Origin: Saccharum officinarum
Taxonomy: Eukaryota > Streptophyta > Magnoliopsida > Poales > Poaceae
NCBI GenBank assembly: GCA_020631735.1
Contig: CM036201.1
Span: 73,055,253-73,119,252 of the forward strand
Reading direction: 5' to 3'
Length of the DNA stretch: 64,000 nucleotides
Position numbers and translations under genes: made by a program. Shown here one piece after another: positions 9,928 through 20,422 of this stretch. Each line of letters begins with the position of its first letter. The first letter of the stretch is position 1. The notes under the pieces are model-generated. The model saw nothing but the letters and a program-made list of their open reading frames with translations. It was not told where the DNA came from and searched no databases.

Positions 9928-11705
9928 TTTTTTCGATCGGGGATATAGCCTGTTTTTCATTAAGCAGAAGAGAATGGTCAATAGACCTACACATAGAAGA
10001 AACAAAAGGATTCGCAGGTAATCCATGGATTACCTACGAAGTTCTTAACACAAACGAAAAGAAACATGAGAGGTGGGGGCCCTCCACCTAACAACCCCAG
10101 CAAACTGAACCTAATACAATAAACTCAACACCATGGTAGTCAGCAGAGAGAGGAGCCATAAAGATAACAGCGGCAAAACATCCGCTAGAACTCCAGACGG
10201 CAAAGCATCCGTCCAATCAACCCCAGCAACCTCGATAGCAAAGCATCTACCGGAAATGCCAACAACCTCGGCGGCAAAGCATCCGCCAGAACTCCTCGGC
10301 GGCAAAGCATCCGCCGGAAACGTCAGCGACCTCAGCGACAAAGCATCCGCCGGAAACACGACCTCGGCGGCAAAGCATCCGCCGGAAACACCTCGGCGGC
10401 AAAGCATCCGCCGGAAACGACCACCACTACGGCTACAACAACCCCAAGCTAGACGTACCAAGGTGAGGAGAAACATGAAGCCCAAAAAGGTGCAGCACGA
10501 CGATCAGAGAGACCACGCAGGAGGAGCGGCGGGCAGTAGGACACCAGCCAGGGTAGTGGGCAATGGGCTGCAATAGTGCTTCAACAATGCCTTCAAGAAG
10601 GGGATCGACATCCACAGATGCCACCAATGTTGAAAAGCACCCGAGTAGGACTTTCGTCCTCAGCTTGCCATAGACGAAGAAGTTTCGGCGACGCCTCCAG
10701 GAAGGTAGATGATGCGCCCTGCGTCACCGCCGCCGGGCCAGAACAAACGGGCAAGGTTTTCACCCAGATTCTTGCCGCGGAAACCAGCCACTCATGGCGA
10801 CTGAAGCAGCGACGACGAACGGTCGAAGCCGCGGCTCAGGCGCCAAAGCTGCAGACACCACTGCACCACCCACACCGCCACCCCGGTCGGCCCCGCCACA
10901 GCCGCCGAGGAGGCCCACGCCGGCCGCGCCGCGCCTACCCCGCACGGGAGAGCCGGCCAAAGGCCGCCACGGCCCCGGACCAGGGTCCATCCCCGGCAGA
11001 ACTTGGAGAAGGCGCATCGGTCGCCGGCGTCCCCCCCGTGCAGCCAACGGCCTAGGCCGCTAGGCCCCTGCCACGACCACCAGACCGTCGGTCGCCTCAG
11101 CAGAGGGGGGGGGGTGGTGGCCGCATTCTGGAGCACGCCGTCCGCCGCCGCGAGGGGAGGGGTGAGGGTGGTGCAGCGCAGCCGCCGCCATGGATGGCCA
11201 CCACCCACGCCGCCCACCGGGGTGGTGAGCAGGTGGCAGGGGACGTCAGCTCCAGGCCATAGGTGGCCGGATCCGGCTGGCCGTCGCTGACCCCGTCGCC
11301 GGAGACGCGCCGCGCCGCCGGAGGAGCCACCGAGAGCCGCCGGGGAAGGACCATGAGCTCAGCCCCCCAACCAGGCCGCCGGGGTGAGAGGGCGCCAGAT
11401 CCGTCCGCCGGGGGCCGGATCCGGCCGTCTACCGCCGAACGCCGCCGCCGAAACGCCGGGGATGTGAGGTGGAGGGGGGAAGAGGAACAAGGGGGTGGAG
11501 GGAGGTGGAGATGCGGACGGGGCTCCCGTTTTTGGGACTACCGTCGGTGGCCGCCGCCGCCGCCGCGGGTAGAGGGACGGCGACGGCGGCCGGGGGGAGG
11601 GCTGGCGAGGGGGGCGCCGGCGACGTAGGCGTGGTCGCCCCCGAGTCGCCTGTGAGGGGGCGCTCGAGGGAAGGGGGAGCCACTAGTATTTTTTTTGGCA
11701 GGTTC
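9928..11705 (-). mobile_element. LINE-like non-autonomous retroposon, antisense, 15-bp target duplication
   Basis: CAGCCCCGCACACAT occurs on both sides (9913-9927 and 11706-11720), a perfect 15-bp direct repeat of the kind made by target-primed reverse transcription. Read on the minus strand, the element starts near 11705 with GC-rich sequence like plant LINE 5' leaders. It ends in TTAATGAAAAACAGG and an A-run (T-run 9927-9933 on plus). At about 1.78 kb it has no endonuclease or reverse transcriptase and must have moved in trans or be an internally deleted LINE. Long open frames on both strands (for example 11429-11716 minus) follow from the high GC content and carry no domain I recognise. 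Confidence 0.75.
10165..10425. repeat. Tandem degenerate repeats, core about 22 bp, inside the retroposon
   Basis: About eight copies of a core close to CGGCAAAGCATCCGCCGGAA follow each other with 5-20 bp of variable spacer (GACCTCGGCG and similar). The last three are nearly identical and earlier ones are more diverged. They lie in the 3' half of the antisense retroposon and encode a repeated dipeptide-like pattern in several frames, but no gene is supported. The spacing is too variable and the units too diverged for a CRISPR array. Confidence 0.8.
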
Positions 11706-11789
11706 CAGCCCCGCACACATCAAAGCACCTTAAAGTTTGGAACAGAAAATTAACGGAAATTCCTTCTCACATCCGTGTGCTGGGCCACG

Positions 11790-12331
11790 TGCTCGCGCTC
11801 CTCGACCTCACTGGCCGCGGGACGCGGCCTCCGCCTGAGTGCCTGACCGTCGTCGCTGTGGTAGGCGCTGAGGCCCAGCCTCGCGGCCACGTCCAGGACG
11901 TGGGGGATGTACGTGTCGCGCACGATGTCGCGGCGGCGGCGCGGGAACTGGAGGACCGGGCACCGTTGCTGCTGCCCGCCGCCGCCCCGGTAGATGAACC
12001 CGCCCTACCAGCCGCCGCCCCCGCCGCCGAACAACCCCGACGGGGAGTAGGCGTCGTTCGACTCCGCGCGCCGTGGCGCCCACATGACGCGGACCCTGCA
12101 AAACGTGTCCCACGCAGTCTGGTCGTCCGGCAGCGATGCCACGACGTCGCTCGAGCCTTGCGTCTTGGGGAGGTGCAGCGCCGGCGTCAACGCGAGGCAG
12201 CGCGCTCCGAGGTAGAGCTGTGCCGCGTCGTAGAGCTCGTTGGGCACGCCATTGGAGTCCGTCTCGTGCACCACGATGGTGTCAGGCGGCTGGGCGAAGG
12301 CGGCAGCAGCGCATCAGTGAAGGCTTCTAGC
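11790..12331 (-). pseudogene. BCS1-like AAA-ATPase N-terminal fragment
   Basis: Minus-strand reading matches the AAA-associated N-terminal region of plant AtBCS1/ASD-type ATPases, membrane-anchored AAA proteins: PPDTIVVHETDSNGVPNELYD, AAQLYLGARCLAL, GSSDVVASLPDDQTAWDTF, then RCPVLQFPRRRRDIVRDTYIPHVLD. An in-frame stop (minus TAG at 12007-12005) follows a poly-Gly run, and the same frame continues after it. The Walker A/B AAA core is absent. The upstream end is cut at about 12332-12335 by the LINE that begins at 12336. It is a pseudogene; the family assignment is from remembered motif order. Confidence 0.65.
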
Positions 12332-12335
12332 AGGA

Positions 12336-14588
12336 GATTTTAATTTCTATAGATCAACTGATAATCGCTGTAGGCCTGGGGGTTCTCATGAAGACATGCT
12401 AACTTTCAATGACATCATCAGTGAACAATATCTGATTGAGTTGCCCATTAAAGGAAGATCTTATACGTGGAGTAACATGCAGAGCAACCCTTTTTTTAGA
12501 ACAACTGGACTGGTTTTTCACCACACCTCAGTGGACTCTGGCTTACCCCAATACCATGGTTATCCCTCTCTCTTTTGATCACACACCTTGTAAAATTCAG
12601 ATTGGCACTACTATTCCAAAGGCATGCCTTTTCAGATTTGAAAATTATTGGCCTTTAATGCTTGAGTTTGCAAATTTAGTTCAAGATTCTTGGTCACAGC
12701 CTTACGGGTCTACAAATTCTGCTCAGAATGTTTCTGGAAAATTCAAAAGACTCAGGAGTAAGCTGAAGCATTGGGATAAAAATAGGTCTACCCTCTCTAC
12801 CCTCATCAAAAATTGCAATCGTGTGATTCTTTTCTTAGATGATTTGGAGGAATTCAGGCCTTTATTTCCACCAGGGCTAGTCTTCAGAGAAATCATCAAA
12901 AACCAATTAGCCAAATTACTCAAGTGTCAGCAGCTTTATTGGAAGCAGAGATTCACTAACAAGGTGGTAAAGTATGGTGATGAAAACACTAAATTCTTCC
13001 ACTCCATGGCCACTATCAATTATAGGCGAAATACTATTGCTCAAATTATAGGTACAGATGGGAGGGAGGTAACTGATCATTCAGAGAAGGCCGCTCTCTT
13101 TTGGATTGAGTTCAAGAATAGGTTGGGGGTCATTTCTGAAACCCAAATGCTATTCAATCTTACAGACCTGATCACAGCTGCTCCACTGGAAGAATTAGCG
13201 CAACCTTTTACACATGAAGAAATTGATCATATCATTCATGTAGACCTGAGAAGGCTCCAGGTCTAGATGGCTTCAGTGGTCTCTTCTACAAGAAATGTTG
13301 GAATTTCATAAAAGAAGATTTCTATACTCTTTGCCAAGACTTCTACAGTTTAAGTGTGGACCTCAGATGTATCAATTCCTCTTTCATCACTTTGATCCCT
13401 AAAAAAGATAATCCTGAGAGAGTGTCAGATTTTAGGCCTATATCTTTGCTCAACACCTCAATGAAGATCCTCACCAAAATTTTAAGTAACAGGCTTTAGA
13501 AGGTGATACTCAATGTTATACACAGAAATCAATATGGTTTTCTCCAAGGGAAAACTATACAGGACTGCTTGGGTTGGTCCTTTGAATTCTTGCATCAATG
13601 CCATCACTCCAAAAGAGAGATCATCCTTTTAAAGCTAGACTTTGAGAAGGCATTTGATAAAGTAGAGCACACTGCCATCATTCAGATTATGCAGGACATG
13701 GGTTTTCCTTAGAGATGGGTAAATTGGATACAAAATATTCTCTCTTCAGGCATTTCTTCTGTACTTTTAATGGGGTCCCTGGGAAGGAATTCCTATGCAA
13801 AAGAGGAGTGAGGCAAGGTGATCCACTTTCACCACTGTTATTTGTTTTGGCAGCTGATCTTCTGCAAAGCATCAAGAATATAGCATAGAATCAAGGTCTT
13901 TTCAAGCTCCCACTGCCTAATAGAGATGTACACCATTTCCCCATAATCCAATATGCTGATGATACACTTCTGTTTTTGCAAGCTGATGCTAGACAACTTT
14001 TTTGCCTAAAGGCATTATTACATAGTTTTGCAGAGTCAACTGGCCTGAAGGTTAACTATCATAAATCTTGCCTCATTCCAATCAATGTGGATGCTGACAA
14101 AGTTACTCAGCTAGTAGGAGTGTTTGGTTGCATAGTTGGAACCTTGCCCTTTACATATTTGGGTTTGCCATTGGGGACAACTAAGCCTCTTGTCAAAGAT
14201 TTTGCACCTCTTGTTTGTAGAGTGGAAATAAGACTGTTTGCTAGTTCTACATTTCTCTCTTATTCAGGAAGACTCCAGTTGGTGAACTCTATTTTATCCT
14301 CTCTGCCAACATACTTTATGTGCACAATTAAATTGCCCAAGATGGTAATTGAGGCCATCGACAAGATTAGGAAAAATTGTTTATGGAGAGGTAATGCCAT
14401 TGATGCTAAAGGTTACAACTTAGCTGCCTGGCCGACAGTTACTATCCCTAAAGAGAAAGGAGGTTTAGGAGTCAGAGATCTTTACCTACAAAATGAGGCC
14501 CTACTCATAAAGCAACTGGACAAATTTTACAATAAAAAAGATATCCCCTGGGTCTAGTTGATTTGGAATTCTTACTACATTAAAAAAG
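12336..14588 (+). pseudogene. LINE 1: 5'-truncated L1-type element with endonuclease tail and reverse transcriptase
   Basis: The element starts abruptly at the end of the AP-endonuclease domain (GDFNFYRSTDNR, RSYTWSNMQ, then LEQLDWFFTT), which is usual 5' truncation. Reverse transcriptase blocks follow: [81 protein letters not shown] and the catalytic YADDTLLF at 13952-13975. A frameshift lies near 13245. In-frame TAG codons are at 13497-13499, 13710-13712, 13886-13888 and 14555-14557. Coding stops at WNSYYIKK where LINE 2 begins. The 3' end is not found, and no target duplication can be identified. Confidence 0.88.
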
Positions 14589-17455
14589 GTATCCAACGTC
14601 TCCCCTTCAGTTGTATGCTTACAGGAAACTAAGCTTCCTGAACTCAGTCACAGCAACCACCCTAGCTTCCTCCCCCCTTTCCTAGACTCCTTCCTTGACC
14701 TCCCCTCTGACGAAAGCAGAGGTGGTCTTCTCATTGCCTGGAACAGCAGGCTGCTCGCTGCCTCCTGCCCAGTGACCAAACAACACTCACTCACCCTCAC
14801 CTTCTGCTCCACCACTTCTGAACACGTCTTCGCTGTCACCAACATCTATGGTGCCTCGGACCATAGACTCTCCTTCCCTTTTCTAGATGAGCTCTGCGCT
14901 CTGGCAGCCACACTCAAAGTTCCCTGGCTTGCCTTTGGCGATTTCAACTTAACTAGGAACCCTGAAGATAAAAACACGCCCCAGTTCAACCTCTCCCTTG
15001 CAGAGATTTTCAATGACTCTATCTAGAAATCCAACCTCATCGAGCTCCCCCTCCTTGATCGCTCTTTCACCTAGAGTAGTGGCAGAGAATTACCAACCTT
15101 AACCCGCATCGACCGTGCCTTCATCAACATCCCCTTCAACAACTCCTACCCTAACTCCTCTTTACTCTCTGCTCACCGCGCTACCTCTGACCACGTCCCT
15201 CTTCTTGTCTCCATTGACTCCTCCATTCCCAAAACCAACCTCTTCTGCTTCGAGCGTTCTTGGCTGCTTCATCCAGAATTTCTACCCACCATCCTCCCCT
15301 CCTGGAACGTCCCTCTGGTACCTGACGATGCTGCTGGTGCACTGGCTGCTCAAACCAAAGCTGCAAGGGCCGCCTCAAAAGCCTGGTCATGTAAGTCTCG
15401 CTCCACCCCACCCCCTCCCCCCTCATTTCCTCCAGAACTGCAATTTTGTGGCCTTGCTGCTTGATTTGTTCGAAGAGTTCCGATTACTAACTGCAGGTGA
15501 ACGTTGCCTCCACGAACGGTGCCAAGCTGCTGCTGCGCTGTTCATCAACCAGCGGGCAGCAAGGTGGAAGCAGCACGGCAAGTGCCGTGCGATCAAAGAA
15601 GGCGACGCCACCACATGCTACTTCCACGCACGAGCCACCATTCGACGCCGGCAATGTCAAATCCGACAGATCATGGTAGATGGAGTTCCTCTCATTGCTC
15701 ACGATGACAAAGTGTTTGCACTGACGAACTACTACACTATGCTCCTGGGTCGCGGAAGTCCAGGGCATTGGCACTTTGACATCCGTGACATCTACAGCTC
15801 CATGCCCACTGCTTATGCCCAACAACTGGTGGCCCCGTTCACCGTTTCTGAAGCCCTGCAGGCCGTGCGCTCCATGAACATCAACAACGCCCCCGGCCCT
15901 GATGGTTTTGGTCCAGCTTGGTATGTTGCGCATGGGAGATTGTCCGCCCTGATGTGATGAAGCTGCTAGCGGCTTTCCATTCCAACAATGTCGACCTAGG
16001 CAGCATAAACTGAGCACATATTGTCCTGCTGCCCAAGAAAGAAGGCGCTGCTGCCCCTGGCGACTTCAAACCAATCTCATTACAAAATTGCTCTATGAAG
16101 ATCATCTCCAAAATCTTGACAACACGGTTGCAAAAGCAGATTCAGAGGTTAATCGACATCGACCAGACAGGCTTCCTAAAAGGGCGCTCCATTTCTGAAA
16201 ATTTCATATATGCAACAGAGTTAGTCCAGTGCTGCCATAAAAGGAAGAAACCCACCTTGGTGCTGAAACTTGACTTCTCCAAGGCATTTGACTCGGTTTC
16301 GTGGGACAGCCTTTTGGAAATTCTGGATGCCCGAGGTTTCCCTCCTACCTGGTGTGACTGGATGCGCCTCCTCCTGACCTCCTCACGCTCTGCTATGGTG
16401 GTCAACGGATGCCCAGGCCCCTGGTTCACTTGTAAGCGTGGCCTCAGGCAAGGAGACACCCTCTCCCCATATTTGTTCCTGCTGGTAGCTGATGTTCTCC
16501 AACGCTGCATCAAAAGCCTGGGAACTATGAGACATCCATTGGTTGATGAAGCATGCCCAATCCTTCAGTATGCAGACGACATGCTGATCTTGGTCTGGGC
16601 CGAACTGCAAGATGTCATGAACCTGAAGTCAATTCTTGACAATTTTGCCATAGCTACTGGTTTGCACATCAACTTCCACAAGAGCACTACTGTCCCAATG
16701 CATGTAGACGACAATCTCTTGCCCCAACTGTTACAAGTCCTTCAATGCCAACAAGCCACCTTCCCGCAAGTGTACCTAGGGCTTCCTCTGTCCAACACTA
16801 AACTGAACCTTCAAGCTTTCGCCCCACTGATCGTGAAAGTTGATCGGAGGCTGTCAGGATGGTAGTCCACCCTGTTGAACAAAGCTAGGCGATCCATTTT
16901 GATCAACTCTGTCTTGGATGGTATGGTCACACACATCATGGCAGCCATTGCCTTGTCGCCGGGCATTCTGGAGAAACTGGAAAGCAAGCGCAGAGCCTTC
17001 CTTTGGTCCGGCAAATCAAAAACTAAGGGGGTCTGCTGTCTGGTCGCATGGGACACAGTCTAGAAGCCGTGCTCTGAAGGTGGTCTTGGAGTGAAGAACC
17101 TAGCCACGGTCAATTCATGTCTCTTACTGAAACTCCTTCACAGACTCCATCGCCCAGGCGATTCCTCCTAGACAGCTTGGGCAAGACAAAGAATTGACCT
17201 AGCAACAATGGCGGGGCTTGATGGGTCGCACTGGGACACCCTTAGCTCCATCCTTTCGGCCTACAGATGCATCACCACTGTCACTATCGGAGATGGCAAG
17301 TCCACGTCATTCTGGGAAGATAGGTGGCTCACCGATCTTCCCCTTAGCTCCAAATTCCCACTACTCTACAGCCACAGCTCCAACAACTCAGTCGTGGTCC
17401 GCGCCGTGATTCAGCAAGGTCTCCGAAGCTTCCTGGTTCCTTGTCTGACCCTGCA

Positions 17456-18589
17456 GCCTACGTTGCACCGATACGGGATACGGATATGCTGATACCGATA
17501 CGGTGATACGGCATTTTCCAAAAACAAGGATATGCCAATACGGCAAGTATATAAATATACCAAAAAAAATCAGAATACACCTACTAAGAACAATTTTCAC
17601 TCTAGCAGAACAAGAAACAAATAAAAATGGCAAAATATAGCCATTGCTAGTGCCACGAAGCATCTAAGATACTTGGTTTTAAGGTTCTTACAACACAATA
17701 ATAAATATTGGTTTTAACATCTTTACAGCAGAATAATAAATATTAGGATACAAGAGGCACAAGCCAAATTTAAGACTAAGGTTGCTACTGCATCTCAGTG
17801 CCAGATCATGATGTTTACTGAACTCATTAAACACATTTGAGTTTACTGATCTCATTAACATGCCTCCAGAGAGGATATCTAGGATCACTGATCTCATTCA
17901 CTTCAGGAACACTATCGCCATCACTTGTTACATTGACACTGCTAGGTTCAGAGACATGCATCGGAGAACTTCCACTACCACTTGCCATCCCTAAACAACA
18001 ACAATAAAAGAAATCTAGAGTTTGAAACTTGGAATGCAGATTAAAAGCTGGCCAGAGGAGATCTAGAAGGGATTAAGAACTCACCGGGTTAAGAACTGGG
18101 GCGGGTGTCGTCCACGGCGGCAGGAGCAGGCGTCGACAGGAGCTGGTGGCGGCGTCGACGGCGACAAGAGCGTGCGGCGTTCGCGGCGTCCGCGTCGGTA
18201 GCAGGGGCGGGCTGCCTCGGCGTCGGCAACAGGAGCGGGCGGCGTTGACAGCAGCCAGCAGGAGCGGGTGGCGGCGGCAGGAGCGGGCGTGGTGGACTGG
18301 TGGCCGCCTGCCCGAGTGCCCATGTCTCCTGACTGGATTCGATGGCTTGTGACTATTAGGGTTCCAGTGTGGTGTAAATGGGCCACCAAAATAGGCTGCT
18401 GAGATTATGGACTTCAATTTGAGGGGTTATGGCTTCGAAGTATCGGGCAAGTATCGGTCCAGTATCGGGATTTAATTTATTTATTTTTATTTCTCTATTT
18501 TCCCGATACTTCACCGATACCGTATCGGCGTATCCGATACGTATCGCGATACCGATACGGCAATTCAGGGAAGTATCGGCGTAATGTAG
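17456..18589. mobile_element. Internally deleted hAT-type transposon with BED-like exon
   Basis: The insertion splits LINE 2. The outer 17 bases of the two ends match at 14 positions as inverted repeats (CTACGTTGCACCGATAC against CTACATTACGCCGATAC), and both ends are packed with CCGATAC/GTATCGG motifs. CCTGCA flanks both sides (17450-17455 and 18590-18595). On the minus strand a 53-codon frame (17988-17827) reads EISDPRYPLWRHVNEISKLK, like the start of a hAT BED zinc-finger domain, then stops before the cysteines. A GC-rich block with GGAGCGGGCG repeats lies at 18100-18350. hAT membership is inferred; the 6-bp flanking repeat is short for hAT. Confidence 0.6.
17827..17988 (-). pseudogene. Truncated hAT transposase N terminus (53 codons)
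   Basis: The frame starts at ATG (17988) with a Ser-rich stretch and reaches DPRYPLWRHVNEISKLK, the usual lead-in to a BED zinc finger in plant hAT transposases (DPxxxxWxHV). TAA at 17829-17827 ends it before any Cys-X2-Cys pair. It is the only transposase-like coding left in the element, which is therefore non-autonomous. Confidence 0.45.
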
Positions 18590-19121
18590 CCTGCAACTGC
18601 TTTGGAGTACATCATACTTGAAGACATGATCTCCTCTGTCTCCCTCAGTCCAAATGAAGATGTCCGATCAAGCATGTTTGAGAGGAAGAATGGCTACCTG
18701 AACAGTGCTCGGATTTACAGAACGTCTACCTCCTCGGGTGTGAAGACGACAGGTTACAAGTTCATATGGCGCAGCCACGCTCCACCAAAAGTAAAATTCT
18801 TTGGATGGCTGCTTCTTCAGAACAGGCTGCAGTGCCAGGTAAACCTCCATAGGAAAGGGATTGTCGAGGAAGATGTCTGCCCTATCTGCCAGAACGCCCC
18901 TAAAAGTGAAGACCATATGCTCCGCGACTGCTCCTTTGTTGCTGTCTTTTGGTTGAAGCTGGGTGTCGACGTTGCCTCCATCCCCGACACAACTCGGCTC
19001 TGGGAGATCAGCAGGCCGGGCACTGTCCCCCATCAACTCTTCCCCACACTCCTTCTATTATGCTGCTGGCATCTCTGGAAGCACCGTCATGGAGTGGTGT
19101 TCCGAAGCGAAGTTCCAAACC

Positions 19122-19352
19122 TGGGGGTGTTTAGATGCAAAAAAAATTAGAATTTTGCTACTGTAACACTTTCGTTTGTATTTTGCAATTAGTGTCCAAT
19201 CATGGACTAATTAGGCTCAAAAGATTCGTCTTGTGATTTACAACCGAACTGTGTAATTAGTTATTTCTTTTACCTACATTAAGATTCGTCTCAAAAGATT
19301 GATGTGATGGAGAGAATGTAAAAATTTGGAATTTGGAAGGGAAGTAAAGCCT
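19122..19352. mobile_element. MITE of the GGCCTTGTTTAG...-type family inside LINE 2
   Basis: The interior carries the signature AAAAGATTCGTCTTGTGATTTACAACC region, ACTGTGTAATTAGTT, GCTACTGTAACACTTTCGTTTGTA and CCAATCATGGACTAATTAGG, which together mark a very abundant grass MITE. Its ends (GGGGTGTTTAGAT and GAAGTAAAGCC) are diverged. CTG flanks each side (19121-19123, 19351-19353), compatible with a 3-bp target duplication. It interrupts the last part of the LINE 2 coding region. Boundaries are good to a few bases. Confidence 0.65.
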
Positions 19353-19719
19353 GGAACATGTGTTCATCGCTGCAAGCAGGATTGTAGACTCTGGAGTCAC
19401 CGCTTCCCACGTCACCTGACCCACATCTCGAATATCTGATGTAATTAGCTCGCTCCTGCTCTGTATTATTTGCTACTCAGGCCACTGGCCATGTACGACA
19501 CCGTCCATCACCGGCTAGCTAGAATCAATGGAGAAAAAATCAGGTGGGGTCCCTCAACCCCACCCCTCACCCCGATGATTGCCTAAAAAACGGACAGACC
19601 AAGTGCTCAATTCAGCCATGGGTAAGCTTGATTTGACAGCAAGGATACGTCGTTCCATTGTCGGGATTGCACTACTGCATACGTACACGAGGCATATTTA
19701 TTTAGATCAGACTGAATAA

Positions 19720-19911
19720 GGTTAGTATCAGTGGAGATTTCATGTCACTGTTTCTAACACATCCAGATTTTAGCAACAGTGTAGAAGAGTTCCATTCCTA
19801 TGAAACTCTCTACTTCCATAAAACTCTTATAATCTCTCTCTTTATTAATATGGCGTCACATCAGCATAATTAATATCCATAAAACTCAATAAAATTCTAT
19901 TGAGACTGACC
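19720..19911. mobile_element. Tourist-like (PIF/Harbinger) MITE with TAA target duplication
   Basis: The element is 192 bp. Ends GGTTAGTATCAGTGG and CTATTGAGACTGACC are inverted copies at 11 of 15 positions. TAA flanks both sides (19717-19719 and 19912-19914), the Harbinger target preference. The interior GAAACTCTCTACTTCCATAAAACTC and CACATCAGCATAATT segments are typical of this Tourist family. It is non-coding. Confidence 0.85.
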
Positions 19912-19914
19912 TAA

Positions 19915-20422
19915 TAAACTACTCAACATCTAGTTTTACGGACTATCGTATGTGGTTATAATAATACGAGATTTGCATTTATTCGAAATGACATTAATAA
20001 ATGACATTAATCGTGGCGCGGGCCTCGAGCCATGTCCCCCCTTCCTCCTGCCTGATAGATGCCGTGCTCGAACGCTTGAGCGATAGGGCGAGCTCGTCGT
20101 AGGAGCGCGACGCCTCACTACACCAGCAGGGCGAGCTCGTAGCAGCGGCTCGGCGGCGGCACCAAGGGCACAAGCCGAGGCTTGTGCAAGATCCGCGCGC
20201 ATAATGGCATGTCGTTTGTAGGTTCATAGATCCCTGATTGTTGCATTCCATCATTTCACCACGTGCTTTTATTCACAAATCATCTTATATTAATTTACAG
20301 CAGCAGCAGCAGCATTCATGTGCATGTCATTCGCACAGGTAATTAGCTAGGGGTGTATGTGCTAGTGCGTGTTAGTGTGTGTGTATATACACACACGGAC
20401 ACACCCATGGCATGGTCCATGG
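19915..20422. other. 3' flank and 3' UTR of the phospholipase D gene
   Basis: Non-coding. On the minus strand the gene's stop codon is at 20425-20423, and about 150 bases further an AATAAA polyadenylation signal lies at 20273-20268. A CAG trinucleotide run (20299-20314 on plus) and TGTGTG/TATATACACACA simple sequence (20365-20403) sit within the presumed 3' UTR. The rest up to the Tourist MITE shows no gene. Confidence 0.5.
20268..20273 (-). terminator. AATAAA polyadenylation signal of the phospholipase D gene
   Basis: TTTATT on the plus strand is AATAAA on the minus strand, about 150 bases after the stop codon and in a normal position for a plant near-upstream element. No better-placed AATAAA was noticed. 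Cleavage would be expected roughly 15-30 bases further on. Confidence 0.5.

Larger units (their letters stand above)
14589..19500 (+). pseudogene. LINE 2: L1-type element with endonuclease, reverse transcriptase and zf-RVT; inserted in LINE 1
   Basis: Reading resumes in a different LINE at VSNVSPSVVCLQETKLP (endonuclease catalytic Glu block) and runs through GGLLIAWNS, NIYGAS, WLAFGDFNLTRNPEDK, DRSFT*SSG and SDHVPLLVS. Reverse transcriptase blocks include NNAPGPDGFGPAW, LKLDFSKAFDSVSWDSLLEI, RQGDTLSPYLFLLVADVL and YADDMLIL (16569-16592). After a hAT insertion (17456-18589) the zf-RVT region continues: FIWRSHAPPKVKFFGWLLLQNRL and CPICQNAPKSEDHMLRDC, then WHLWKHRHGVVF. Stops: TAG 15024-15026, 15072-15074, 16863-16865, 17061-17063, 17169-17171; TGA 16011-16013. 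The coding end and 3' UTR are approximate. Confidence 0.88.

Noticed and set aside
10165..10425. Regularly recurring 22-bp repeat considered as a CRISPR array
   Set aside because: Spacing varies from 5 to 20 bases, repeats diverge gradually, and the context is a eukaryotic retroposon.
10111..11753. Many overlapping open frames on both strands in the GC-rich segment
   Set aside because: They lie inside the retroposon, are Ala/Arg/Pro/Gly-rich by composition, have no domains and start at no supported promoter.
18073..18417. Minus-strand Arg/Pro-rich frame of 114 codons
   Set aside because: It results from GGAGCGGGCG repeats inside the hAT-like element and has no recognisable domain.
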